From Paracoccus sp. JM45 (lineage in GTDB: Bacteria > Pseudomonadota > Alphaproteobacteria > Rhodobacterales > Rhodobacteraceae): a DNA stretch of 64,000 nt. The stretch covers positions 18,480-82,479 of the forward strand of contig NZ_QQVY01000011.1 in NCBI RefSeq assembly GCF_003590715.1, given 5' to 3'. Positions 25,361 through 33,872 of this stretch are shown here, in pieces; the first letter of the stretch is position 1; every line of letters begins with the position of its first letter. Below the pieces are notes generated by a model. The model made no database searches. It was not told the origin of the DNA and worked only from the letters and a program-made list of their open reading frames with translations. The translations under genes and the position numbers were made by a program.

Positions 25361-25374
25361 TTGACATGGATCAA
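25361..25374. promoter_or_regulatory. FNR box upstream of ccoN
   Basis: TTGACatggATCAA matches TTGAT-N4-ATCAA with one difference (C at position 5). It is centred about 80 bp before the ccoN ATG in the 139-bp gap after fnrL. It should make the oxidase operon respond to low oxygen through FnrL. Confidence 0.85.
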
Positions 25375-25427
25375 GTCACGGCGACGTGAGGGGGTAAATC
25401 CGGCAATGATGCCGGATTGCCGCAGGT

Positions 25428-26171
25428 TCAGACGATGGGACCGCCGTCGCCGTCTTCGCCCGCCTCGGCACACAGGGCACCGAAATCGGGGATAAACACC
25501 TCGCGCGCTGGGCGCAGGTCGATCAACCCGTCCTTGCGAAGGGCGGTCATCTGGCGGCTGGTGGTTTCGATAGTCAAACCCAGATGGTCGGCCAGTTCTT
25601 CGCGCGTCAGCGGCAGTTGCAGCGTCACGCCACCACCACCGGGACGCGGGCCACCCGCGCCTTGGGCAAAGCGGCGCGTCAGGCTGACCAGAAAAGCCGC
25701 CAGTTTTTCCCGCGCCGTCATCCGGCCCAGAACTACCGCCCAGTCGCGCGCCGCGTCCAGTTCATCCAGCGACATGGTCATCAGCCGTGATGCGATATGT
25801 GGGGTTTCCCGCACCAGCCGTTCAAAGGAATGGCGTTCAAAGCGGCACAGGGTGACGGGTCCAAGCGCCTGCACGTCAAAGGCCGATTGCCCGCGTCCCG
25901 GACGACCGATGAAATCCGATGGCAGCAACAGGCCGACGGTCTGGCGACGCCCGTCCTCCAACGTGCGGGACATGGTCGCACATCCCGTCACGATCGAGGA
26001 GAAATGGTCCAGATCCTCGCCCGCGGCAGCAAGATGCGCGCCTGTCTCGAAGGTCTGATAGGTTTTCATCTGTTCCAGCACGGCCAATTCGTCCGGATCG
26101 CATTCCGCACAGACGGCGCGATAGCGGATCGGACAATCGTTACAGGCTTTGACGGGGGATAAACGAACCAT
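25428..26171 (-). CDS. fnrL: Oxygen-sensing Crp/Fnr family regulator FnrL
   Basis: A 247-residue Fnr-type activator. The N-terminus carries Cys at 10, 13, 21 and 24 (KACNDCPIRYRAVCAEC), and a further Cys at 109 (PVTLCRFERH) fits the distal ligand, so a 4Fe-4S oxygen sensor is expected. The cNMP-like fold contains the FIGRPG turn. The helix-turn-helix reads LTREELADHLGLTIETTSRQM, with the E--SR recognition residues that read TTGAT. The frame runs up to 26546, but the ATG at 26171 gives the family N-terminus. It faces hemN across a perfect FNR box, which may let it control itself as well as hemN. Confidence 0.95.
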   Translation of the reverse strand: MVRLSPVKACNDCPIRYRAVCAECDPDELAVLEQMKTYQTFETGAHLAAAGEDLDHFSSIVTGCATMSRTLEDGRRQTVGLLLPSDFIGRPGRGQSAFDVQALGPVTLCRFERHSFERLVRETPHIASRLMTMSLDELDAARDWAVVLGRMTAREKLAAFLVSLTRRFAQGAGGPRPGGGGVTLQLPLTREELADHLGLTIETTSRQMTALRKDGLIDLRPAREVFIPDFGALCAEAGEDGDGGPIV

Positions 26172-26193
26172 AGGCGGGTTTCTACACAGGAAC

Positions 26194-26207
26194 TTGATCT
26201 CGATCAA
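26194..26207. promoter_or_regulatory. FNR box between fnrL and hemN
   Basis: TTGATctcgATCAA is a perfect FNR site. It lies 23 bp before the fnrL ATG and 36 bp before the hemN ATG, in a 71-bp divergent gap. Its closeness to fnrL suggests autoregulation, perhaps repression. It also overlaps the first possible ATG of the hemN frame (26207), which argues for the later start. Confidence 0.88.
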
Positions 26208-26242
26208 TGCGGGACGACAAAGTGCAGGACTTAGGTCGGCGC

Positions 26243-27586
26243 ATGACATATGATCCCCTTCAAAATGCGCTGCTGACGGCGCGTGCCCCGCGCTATACCA
26301 GCTATCCCACGGCAGACCGGTTTTCCGATGCGGTCGGGCCGGACCGGCATCTGGACTGGTTGCAACAAATACCCGCAGCCACGGCGCTGTCGCTTTACGT
26401 GCATGTGCCCTATTGCAGGCGGCTGTGCTGGTTTTGCGCCTGCCGGACGCAAGGGGCGCGAAGCGATGCGCCGCTGGACCACTATCTGGATCACCTGCAA
26501 CAGGAAATTGCCCTGATCCGCAACGCATTGCCGCGCGATGTGACAATCAATGCGCTGCATCTGGGCGGCGGCACCCCGACGATCCTGTCCGCCGACCGGA
26601 TGGACCGGCTTGGCACCATGCTGCGCGATGCGTTTCCCTTGACCGGTGCAACACGCATCTCGGTCGAGATTGACCCCTGCGACTGTGATGATGCGCGGCT
26701 GGATGCCTTGGTGCGCTTGGGGATGAACCGTGCCTCGATCGGGGTGCAGGATTTTGATCCTTCGGTGCAGGCGGCCATCGGGCGTAAGCAGCCCGAGGAA
26801 CTGACGGCGCGGATGGTGGCGGGGCTGCGCGAACGCGGTGTCGACAGCATCAATATGGACCTGCTTTACGGTCTGCCGCATCAGACGGGACAGCGGCTGG
26901 CGCGGACCCTGCGAAGCGTTCTGGCGATGGACCCTGACCGCATCGCCCTGTTCGGTTACGCCCATGTGCCGTGGATGGCCCGCAGGCAAGCGCTGATCCC
27001 CGAAGATGCGCTGCCTTCGGCGCAGGAACGGCTGGATCTGTCCGATCTGGCGCGCGATATCCTGCTGGCCTGTGATTATCTGCCCGTCGGCATCGACCAT
27101 TTCGCGAAAGAGGGCGACAGCCTTGCCCAAGCCAGCCTGAACGGCACCCTGCGGCGCAATTTCCAAGGCTATACCACCGACTGCAATCCGGTGCTGGTGG
27201 GCATCGGGCCATCGGCCATTTCGCGTATGCCGCAGGGGTATGTGCAGAATATCACAGCGACGGCCCCTTGGCAGGGGGCAGTGGCTTCGGGGCGGCTGCC
27301 TGTGGCGCGGGGGGTGGCCATGACGCCGCTAGACCATCTGGTTGCCGCCATAATCGAGGCTTTGATGTGCTATGGCCGTGTCGATCTGCCCGCATTGGCC
27401 AAGGATGCCGATCTGGCGGCTCTTTGTATCAACCGCGCGGGTCTGGCCTTACAGCGATATCCCGGGGCAGGGAGATTGCAGGACGGGGTTCTGACGCTGC
27501 ACGATTTGCGCTTTGCCCGCCTTGTCGCGCAGGTTTTCGATACGGGTGCGACGGTCGAACAGCGCCGTTACAGTCAGGCCAGCTGA
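26243..27586 (+). CDS. hemN: Oxygen-independent coproporphyrinogen III oxidase HemN
   Basis: A 447-residue radical-SAM enzyme that decarboxylates coproporphyrinogen III to protoporphyrinogen IX without O2. The iron-sulfur motif is C58-x3-C62-x2-C65 (YCRRLCWFCAC). LYVHVPYC precedes it, the LGGGTPTIL glycine motif binds SAM, and NRASIGVQDFDP, INMDLLYGLPHQT and PVGIDHFAKEGDSLA are HemN blocks. The ATG at 26243 is chosen because the earlier one overlaps the FNR box. It supplies haem for the neighbouring cbb3 oxidase under low oxygen. Length is normal for HemN and longer than the HemW paralogue. Confidence 0.94.
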   Translation: MTYDPLQNALLTARAPRYTSYPTADRFSDAVGPDRHLDWLQQIPAATALSLYVHVPYCRRLCWFCACRTQGARSDAPLDHYLDHLQQEIALIRNALPRDVTINALHLGGGTPTILSADRMDRLGTMLRDAFPLTGATRISVEIDPCDCDDARLDALVRLGMNRASIGVQDFDPSVQAAIGRKQPEELTARMVAGLRERGVDSINMDLLYGLPHQTGQRLARTLRSVLAMDPDRIALFGYAHVPWMARRQALIPEDALPSAQERLDLSDLARDILLACDYLPVGIDHFAKEGDSLAQASLNGTLRRNFQGYTTDCNPVLVGIGPSAISRMPQGYVQNITATAPWQGAVASGRLPVARGVAMTPLDHLVAAIIEALMCYGRVDLPALAKDADLAALCINRAGLALQRYPGAGRLQDGVLTLHDLRFARLVAQVFDTGATVEQRRYSQAS

Positions 27587-27700
27587 TCGGGCCAAACTGA
27601 TCGGGCGGGGCATCCGGAACATCAAGCATTCTAGGCATCTTCCCCTTGCAAAGAGGTTGCCATCACGCAATCCATGGGCGTCGCGCAGAAGGATGCCTTG

Positions 27701-28810
27701 ATGTTCCGTTTCCTCCACTCCTCCGACCTGCATCTGGGTAAGTCCTTTGGCGGCTATCCCGAGGCGATCCGCAACCGCCTGCGCGAGGCGCGCCACGGGG
27801 CCATCGCCAGATTGGCGCAGGCTGCCCGTGATGGCGGAGCGGGTGTCGTGTTGCTGGCGGGTGACAGTTTCGATGCGGAAACCCCTGCACCGGACACATT
27901 GCGCCACGCGCTGCGGGCCATGTCGGCGGAAAGCGATCTGACGTGGATCATGCTGCCGGGAAATCACGACAGTCTTGCCGCCACCGAATTATGGCGCCAG
28001 ATCGCAGCCGAGGATCTGGGCAACCTTCGGGCCGTGACCTCCACCGAACCTTTTGAACTGGCCGACGGGGTGATGCTGTTGCCCGCGCCCTGCACGCAAC
28101 GCCGACCGGGCCGCGACCTGACCGAGGCGATGTCTATGCCAACACCGGACGGCCATTTGCGTATCGGTCTGGGCCATGGCGCTGTCACCGATTTTTCCGA
28201 AGATTGCGGGGCCGGGATCATTCCGCCGAACCGCGCGCAGCTGTCGGGTCTGGATTATCTGGCCTTGGGTGATTGGCATGGTCGTGTGCAGGTCACCCCC
28301 GAAACATGGTATTCCGGCACGCCCGAGGCTGATGGGTTCAAACATGATATGGCCAATGGGGCGCTATTGGTGACGTTGAACGGTCCGGCCAAGGTCGATG
28401 TGGTCGAAACAGGTGCTTTGGCATGGCAGACATTGGCGCTGGATCTGCTGCCGGGCGAAGATCCGGTGGCGCGGCTGACGGATGAATTGCCGTCCCCCAC
28501 CATGCGCCGCAATCTGCTGTTGCGTTTGCAGGCCACGGGCCGCTTGCCCTTGGCCGATCGCACCGCACTGGAGGCCGAGGCTGAGGCGATTGCCCCTGAT
28601 TTCGGCTGGTTCGATCAGGACCTGTCGGGCCTTGCCACGGAAACCCGCCCCGATGATCTGGACCAGATCGACCATGCGGGGGCTTTGCGACATGCGGCAG
28701 AAACCCTGTTGGCCGAAGCCCGCGATCCGGACCGCGCCCTTGCCGACCGAGAGGTTTCGGCCAGCGCCTTGTCACGCCTTTACGCCCTTGCCCTGAAGGT
28801 GCAGTCATGA
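27701..28810 (+). CDS. SbcD/YhaO-like metallophosphoesterase nuclease
   Basis: A 369-residue calcineurin-type phosphoesterase. Metal-binding motifs appear in order: HSSDLHLGKSF, LLAGDSFDAE, LPGNHDS, GHGAV and ALGDWHG. This is the Mre11/SbcD/YhaO DNA-repair nuclease pattern. The ATG at 27701 has AGAAGG upstream and starts MFRFLHSSDLHLG, the standard N-terminus. It overlaps the following SMC-like ATPase gene by 4 bp, so the two form a nuclease-ATPase complex that probably processes DNA ends. The protein is shorter than SbcD at its C-terminus and closer in size to YhaO-type partners. Confidence 0.85.
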   Translation: MFRFLHSSDLHLGKSFGGYPEAIRNRLREARHGAIARLAQAARDGGAGVVLLAGDSFDAETPAPDTLRHALRAMSAESDLTWIMLPGNHDSLAATELWRQIAAEDLGNLRAVTSTEPFELADGVMLLPAPCTQRRPGRDLTEAMSMPTPDGHLRIGLGHGAVTDFSEDCGAGIIPPNRAQLSGLDYLALGDWHGRVQVTPETWYSGTPEADGFKHDMANGALLVTLNGPAKVDVVETGALAWQTLALDLLPGEDPVARLTDELPSPTMRRNLLLRLQATGRLPLADRTALEAEAEAIAPDFGWFDQDLSGLATETRPDDLDQIDHAGALRHAAETLLAEARDPDRALADREVSASALSRLYALALKVQS

Positions 28811-31434
28811 AAATTCGCGCCATAGAACTGACCAATATCCGCCGTTTCGCGGGCCAGACCGCACGGATCGACGGCATCGTTGACGGTATCACCGTGCTGT
28901 CAGAGCCTAATGAATTCGGCAAATCCACCTTTTTCGACGCCATGCATGCGCTGTTTTTCGAACGCCATCGCGGGACGAAATCTGCTGTCAAAGCCTTGCA
29001 GCCCCATTCCGGCGGCGCCCCCGAGGTTGCGATGGAAATCGACTTGCCTCAGGGGCGCTTCCGGATCGAAAAGCGCTGGCTGTCACGCGCTACGGCGCGT
29101 ATTTTGCAAAATGGCCGCCTTGTGGCGCAGGATGATGAAGCCGAAGCATGGATCGATAATATTATCGGCAATGGGCTGGCCGGACCTTCGGGGTTGTTAT
29201 GGGTGCGTCAGGGGCTTTTGGGCATGGAACCCGAAGGCAGCGCGGCCAGTGATAAAAACGAACGCGAACGGACGCTGAATGCGCGGCGCGATCTGCTGTC
29301 CTCGGTTGCGGGGGAAATTGATATGATGACGGGGGGGCGGCGACTGGACGCCGTCGCCGCGCAGGTGGGCGATGCCTTGACCAAACTGGCAACCGCGACC
29401 GGTCGTCCCAAAGCGGGGGGCGAATGGGGCCGTGCCGAGGCTGAGGCTGATGCTTTGCGCGCGCAGGAAACCGATCTGGCCACCAAAGCCGCTCGCCTGT
29501 CCGGTGATCTGGCCCGCCGTGCCGAAGTCCAGCGCGAATTGCGCGATCTGGAAAACCCCGATGCCGACCGCCAGCGCAATGACGCCCTGACCCAGGCGCA
29601 GGCCGCACAAGCACAAGCTGCCGCCCATGCCGAAAAGCTGGCCGATGCACAGCGAACCCTGAAACTGGCCGCCATGACCGAGGAAAACACCCGCGCCAGC
29701 ATCGACCGCCTGCAGAACCTGTCCGAACGTGTTGCCCGCGCGGAAACAGAACTGGCCGCTGCCCGCGAAACCGCCATGCGCCATGACGCCCGTGCGCAGG
29801 AACTGACTGCGGCGGACACCGCTGCGGGGGCCGCCCTGACACAGGCGCAGGACCGGACCCGCGACGCCCGCGACCGTCTGGCAGCAGCGCAACGTGCACA
29901 GATGGCGCAGGCCGCGCGTGGTCGCGCCGACCAACTGGCAGGCAGTCTGGCGCGTGCTGAAACCCTGCGCACCACATTAGAGGCCAATCGCGCCCAACGC
30001 GGCCTGTTGGTGGTGACGCCCAAAACGCTGGCGGCTGCCGAACAGGCACGTGACACGCATGACCAGTTGGCGGCGCAACTGGCGGCAGCCTCGGTCAGTG
30101 TCAGCTTTCGTTATGACGGGGCACTTCGGGTGCAGGATGGCGGCGCTGATCTGCCCGAAGGCCCGCACCGGCTGACCGCCGCGCGTAATTTCGACCTGCC
30201 GGGCATCGGGACGATGCGTGTCGATCCCGGGGCAGTCACCAACGGGGATGAGGGCGGTCTGGCACAAGCCGCCACCGCGCTGGCCGCAAAACTTGCCGCA
30301 TGCGGGGCCGACACCTTGCCCGAGGCGCGCCAGAAGCTGACAGAAGCGCAGCGGCTGGATGAAGTTATTTGCAGCGCCGATGACCTGCTGGCCGAAATTG
30401 CGCCTGACGGATTGGACGCATTGCGCCACGCCCATGCAAAGGCTGTCGATGCCGCAGGGACAGATAACACTGCCCCCGAAGATGCCACCACGTTGGAAAC
30501 TGAACTGACCTCTGCCACGCAGGCCGAAGACCTCTGCCGTGATGCGGCCACCCAAGCCCATGCTGCTTTCCTTTCGGCAGCCGAGGCGCGGGCAGGGGCG
30601 CGATCGACCCTTGTTTCGGCGGAACGCACTGCCGAAGCCGCACGGGCCGAGGCGGGTGATCTGGCCGCGCTGGAACGCCGGATACAGTCCTTGCGCGATG
30701 ACAGGATGGGCCAACAGGATCTGCGGGCCAAAGCACAGGCCGATTATCAGCGCCTGCAGGATGCTGCCCCCGATCTGGACATGGCGGCGGCACATCTGGC
30801 CCGTATGCAATCTGTTGTCGCGCAGGCACAGACATCACGCGCTGCATTGCGTGAGGAACTGGCAACGCTGAACGGGTCCATCGGCACCATGGCCGAACAG
30901 GGCATCGAGGAACAGCTGGACGATGTGCGCGGGCGGCTTGCCACCTCCGAGGCGCGCGCCGCCCGCTATGCCTCCGAGGTGCAGTCTCTAACCCGTTTGC
31001 GCGGCGCATTGGAAGACGCCCGCCGCGACGCCCGCGAGGCTTATTTCGACCCCGTAATGCGAGAGCTTGAGCCGCTGATTTCCGTCCTGCACCCCGGCGC
31101 GGCTTTGCAGATCGACGATCAAAGCCTGCTGCCAGTCGCCCTGACCCGTAACGGACAGGCCGAACCGCTTGAGATTCTGTCAGGTGGCACGCGCGAACAG
31201 GTTGCGGTGCTGACACGTCTGGCATTCGCGCGGCTGTTCGCACGGACGGGTACCGCCGTGCCCGTTATTCTGGATGATGCACTGGTCCACAGCGATGACG
31301 ACCGGATCGAAGCCATGTTTACCGCCCTTCACCGCGTCGCTGCCGACCAGCAAATTCTGGTTCTGACCTGCCGTCAAAGGGCCTTTGCGACATTGGGCGG
31401 GTATAAGGCTAGGGTGATGATCGAGGCTTGCTAG
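28807..31434 (+). CDS. SMC/RecN-like ATPase, partner of the SbcD-like nuclease (YhaN-type)
   Basis: An 875-residue ATPase. The N-terminal half-site has Walker A EPNEFGKST (33-41) and the sequence begins MKIRAIELTNIRRFAG. Long Ala/Arg/Glu-rich coiled coils span about residues 200-330 and 570-740. The C-terminus has the signature LSGGTREQVAVLTRLAFARLF, Walker B VPVILDDALVHSDDDR and the switch region LVLTCRQ. It lacks a clear CxxC zinc hook, which separates it from SbcC and Rad50 and favours the YhaN group. With its nuclease partner it probably recognises and trims broken DNA. It ends 74 bp before the convergent GntR gene. Confidence 0.85.
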   Translation: MKIRAIELTNIRRFAGQTARIDGIVDGITVLSEPNEFGKSTFFDAMHALFFERHRGTKSAVKALQPHSGGAPEVAMEIDLPQGRFRIEKRWLSRATARILQNGRLVAQDDEAEAWIDNIIGNGLAGPSGLLWVRQGLLGMEPEGSAASDKNERERTLNARRDLLSSVAGEIDMMTGGRRLDAVAAQVGDALTKLATATGRPKAGGEWGRAEAEADALRAQETDLATKAARLSGDLARRAEVQRELRDLENPDADRQRNDALTQAQAAQAQAAAHAEKLADAQRTLKLAAMTEENTRASIDRLQNLSERVARAETELAAARETAMRHDARAQELTAADTAAGAALTQAQDRTRDARDRLAAAQRAQMAQAARGRADQLAGSLARAETLRTTLEANRAQRGLLVVTPKTLAAAEQARDTHDQLAAQLAAASVSVSFRYDGALRVQDGGADLPEGPHRLTAARNFDLPGIGTMRVDPGAVTNGDEGGLAQAATALAAKLAACGADTLPEARQKLTEAQRLDEVICSADDLLAEIAPDGLDALRHAHAKAVDAAGTDNTAPEDATTLETELTSATQAEDLCRDAATQAHAAFLSAAEARAGARSTLVSAERTAEAARAEAGDLAALERRIQSLRDDRMGQQDLRAKAQADYQRLQDAAPDLDMAAAHLARMQSVVAQAQTSRAALREELATLNGSIGTMAEQGIEEQLDDVRGRLATSEARAARYASEVQSLTRLRGALEDARRDAREAYFDPVMRELEPLISVLHPGAALQIDDQSLLPVALTRNGQAEPLEILSGGTREQVAVLTRLAFARLFARTGTAVPVILDDALVHSDDDRIEAMFTALHRVAADQQILVLTCRQRAFATLGGYKARVMIEAC

Positions 31435-31508
31435 GGTCACAGGGCGGTCAGGTTGCCCTCGTGATCAGGTGCAAGGCATCAGGCATCGCCCGCGAACGTC
31501 GGTGACGC

Positions 31509-32204
31509 CTATAAATCGATACCGGCGCATATGGCCGTATTGCGGATATGGGCACGCATGGCCTGTTCAGCGGCAGGGCCATCGGCTTTTTGCAGGGCCG
31601 TCAGGATGGCATGATGTTCCGCAATGGATTGCGCCATGCGTTCGCCCGCCGTATTCGGAATGGGCTGCCTTTGCGTTTCGGTCAGCAACTGCTGGACGGT
31701 CTGGTAAAGGCTGGCCAGCATCCTGTTCGGACAGGCCGCAGCAATGCCGCGATGGAAATCCAGATCAGCCTCGACATGGGCGACCAGATCACCGGCTTTC
31801 CATGAATCTTCAAACGAGGCGCAGGCCGTTTCCAGCTGGACCATTGCCTGCGGGGTGATGACAGGGGCCGCAAGACGGCACAGTTCGCCTTCGATCAACA
31901 GGCGTGACTGGAACGTATCATGCAGATCATAGGCATCATCATATCGCCACGTCGTTGCAGGGGGTTGCGTGTTGGCAGGGTCCATCACGAAGGTGCCCCG
32001 CGCGGGCAGCGTCTGGACCAGACCCAGCGTTTCTAGCGTCAGCAACGCCTCGCGCAGGGTGGGGCGCGACACCGACATCCGTTCTGACAGGACCCGCTGC
32101 GAGGGCAGCTTTTGCCCTGCCGCCAGTTCACCCGATCTGATCATTTCCTGTAAACGACGTGCAATCGTCTGGGTTACCGGCGCTTTGTCCCACATCACTG
32201 TCAT
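31509..32204 (-). CDS. GntR family transcriptional regulator (FCD domain)
   Basis: A 231-residue FadR-type regulator. The winged helix reads TIARRLQEMIRSGELAAGQKLPSQRVLSERMSVSRPTLREAL in sequence, with the recognition helix at SVSRPTLREAL. The C-terminal FCD domain has the ligand/metal residues in LLIEGELCRLA, DLDFHRGIAAA and EHHAILTAL. The ATG at 32204 has AAGGAG upstream and is preferred over one at 32240. It is divergent from a polar amino-acid ABC operon and probably represses it. A FadR-like palindrome (32291-32305) lies between the two. The effector is probably the imported compound or its breakdown product. Confidence 0.9.
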   Translation of the reverse strand: MTVMWDKAPVTQTIARRLQEMIRSGELAAGQKLPSQRVLSERMSVSRPTLREALLTLETLGLVQTLPARGTFVMDPANTQPPATTWRYDDAYDLHDTFQSRLLIEGELCRLAAPVITPQAMVQLETACASFEDSWKAGDLVAHVEADLDFHRGIAAACPNRMLASLYQTVQQLLTETQRQPIPNTAGERMAQSIAEHHAILTALQKADGPAAEQAMRAHIRNTAICAGIDL

Positions 32205-32290
32205 ATTGCCTTTCTCCTTGGCACATCCGCCGCCGTTCATCTGCGCATGTCGTCACAAGCATTGCAAATTACTTAGCCCCGTGGCTTCAT

Positions 32291-32305
32291 ACTGGTCAGA
32301 CCGGT
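32291..32305. promoter_or_regulatory. Candidate FCD-GntR operator
   Basis: ACTGGTCAGACCGGT is a 15-bp near-perfect palindrome (one mismatched pair) and fits the TGGTC-N-GACCA pattern of FadR/LldR-type regulators. A second half-site (CCGGTCAA) begins a few bases downstream. It lies about 40 bp before the binding-protein ATG, where binding would block transcription. Confidence 0.5.
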
Positions 32306-32344
32306 TTGTCCGGTCAATCCAAAATAAAACAATAGGGAAGTATC

Positions 32345-33139
32345 ATGCGCGGAAAAACGATGCAGACGACGGCTCTTGCCTTGGGTCTTCTGGCCGGATC
32401 GGCTTACGGGGCAATGGCACAGGATAAACTGACCGTGGGTGCCAATATCGGTAACGTCCCATGGGAATTTCAGGATGAATCCGGCGAATTTATCGGGTTC
32501 GAGATTGATCTGGTTGCTGCGGTCGCCGAACGGCTGGGGGCCGAGGTTGAAACCGTAAATATCCCCTTCAACGGGTTGTTTTCCGCGGTGCAATCGGGCC
32601 GGATCGATATTGCGACGTCATCGATTACCATTACCGACGAACGTCTGGAATCGGTCAGCTTTGCCCAGCCCTATTACGATAGCGACCAATCGCTGACGGT
32701 GCTGACAGACGGTCCCGCCACGTTAGAGGAGATGGCCGGTAAGGTCGTCGGCGTCGATACCGGATCAACGGGCGATATGTGGGCAAGCGCGCAAAGCGAC
32801 ACCTATGGTTTTGGTGATATCCGCCGCTATGAAGGTTTGGCCCCTGCGATGCTGGATCTGACGGCGGGGCGGATCGACGGCTATATCTCGGATATTCCGG
32901 CGATGCTGTATTACGCCAAGGACAAGCCGAACCTGACGGTCGTCGCCCGCATCGAAACGGGCGAAAAATATTCCATGATGTTCGCCAAGGACGCGCCGCT
33001 GGCCGCACAGGTGAACGCCATTTTGGACGATCTGAAAACCGAAGGCGTCACCGCAGAGCTGCACGAAAAATGGTTCGGGGCGGCCCCCGATGAAGGCACC
33101 TCGACCGTGACTGTCCTTCCGATGCCGTCACTGGACTGA
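32345..33139 (+). CDS. Polar amino-acid type ABC transporter substrate-binding protein
   Basis: A 264-residue periplasmic binding protein of SBP family 3. A signal peptide ends near AMAQ, then KLTVGANIGNVPWEFQDESG and FIGFEIDLVAAVAERLG give the amino-acid pocket region. DIATSSITITDERLESVSFAQPYY is the family signature area. The ATG at 32345 has AGGGAAG upstream. It is the first gene of an operon with permease, ATPase, a PLP enzyme and a hydantoinase. The ligand is probably an amino acid or a small cyclic amide, judging from the last two enzymes. A hairpin after the gene may raise its level relative to the permease. Confidence 0.92.
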   Translation: MRGKTMQTTALALGLLAGSAYGAMAQDKLTVGANIGNVPWEFQDESGEFIGFEIDLVAAVAERLGAEVETVNIPFNGLFSAVQSGRIDIATSSITITDERLESVSFAQPYYDSDQSLTVLTDGPATLEEMAGKVVGVDTGSTGDMWASAQSDTYGFGDIRRYEGLAPAMLDLTAGRIDGYISDIPAMLYYAKDKPNLTVVARIETGEKYSMMFAKDAPLAAQVNAILDDLKTEGVTAELHEKWFGAAPDEGTSTVTVLPMPSLD

Positions 33140-33151
33140 TCTGCAAAGCAC

Positions 33152-33174
33152 GGGTTCGGCCATGCGCCGGACCC
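33152..33174 (+). terminator. Intra-operon hairpin after binding-protein gene
   Basis: GGGTTCGGC (33152-33160) pairs with GCCGGACCC (33166-33174) with one wobble and a 5-nt loop, in the 60-bp gap before the permease gene. Such hairpins often protect the 3' end of the abundant binding-protein mRNA or partly terminate transcription. Confidence 0.45.
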
Positions 33175-33199
33175 TGTCTACGACCGGCTAAGGGCACCC

Positions 33200-33871
33200 A
33201 TGGATATCTTTGACACCTTCCTGAACGCCGAGGTCATGCGACGCAGCTTTCCAATGCTGCTAAAGGGCCTCTGGATCACATTACAGCTGGGCATTTCCAG
33301 CATCATTGCGGGGCTGTTGCTGGGCTTGGCGCTGGCCATGGCGCGGCTTTATGCGGTGGCGCCGCTGCGCTTTCTGACGCGGGTCTATATCGACATCTTC
33401 CGGTCGATCCCGTTGCTGGTGCTGTTGATCATTGTCTATTATGCGCTGCCGTTTCTGGGCATACGCCTGTCGCCGTTTATGTCGGCCATGTCTGCGCTGA
33501 CGCTGGTATCGGGGGCCTATACCGCAGAAATCTTCCGCGCCGGTATCGAGGCGATTCCGAAAGGCCAGTTCGAGGCATCCGCCGCCCTTGGCCTGAACGG
33601 TCGCCAAACAATGGCGGACGTGATTTTGCCCCAAGCCGTGCGGGTGGTTATTCCGCCGCTGACGAATAATTCGATCAATGTGATCAAGGATACCGCGCTG
33701 GCATCCGTGGTTGCTATGCCCGACCTGTTGAAACAGGCGACGCAGGCGCAGGCCCTATCGGCCAATCCGACGCCGTTGATCGGGGCGGCGCTGATTTATC
33801 TGGCCTTTTTGTGGCCGCTTGTCGCGCTGGTGTCGCGCATGGAACGCCGCTTTGCCGCAAGGAGACGATAG
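33200..33871 (+). CDS. Polar amino-acid ABC transporter permease
   Basis: A 223-residue permease of the HisMQ/GlnP family with about five membrane helices. The N-terminus [20 protein letters not shown] and the conserved EAA loop ([32 protein letters not shown]) are standard. [22 protein letters not shown] is a hallmark of the family. A single permease probably forms a homodimer. It ends 1 bp before the ATPase ATG. No defect is visible. Confidence 0.93.
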   Translation: MDIFDTFLNAEVMRRSFPMLLKGLWITLQLGISSIIAGLLLGLALAMARLYAVAPLRFLTRVYIDIFRSIPLLVLLIIVYYALPFLGIRLSPFMSAMSALTLVSGAYTAEIFRAGIEAIPKGQFEASAALGLNGRQTMADVILPQAVRVVIPPLTNNSINVIKDTALASVVAMPDLLKQATQAQALSANPTPLIGAALIYLAFLWPLVALVSRMERRFAARRR

Positions 33872-33872
33872 A

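Noticed and set aside
29162..31243. Several long minus-strand frames across the SMC-like gene
   Set aside because: The Ala/Arg/Gln-rich coiled-coil codons leave the opposite strand free of stops. No motifs are seen in the reverse translations.
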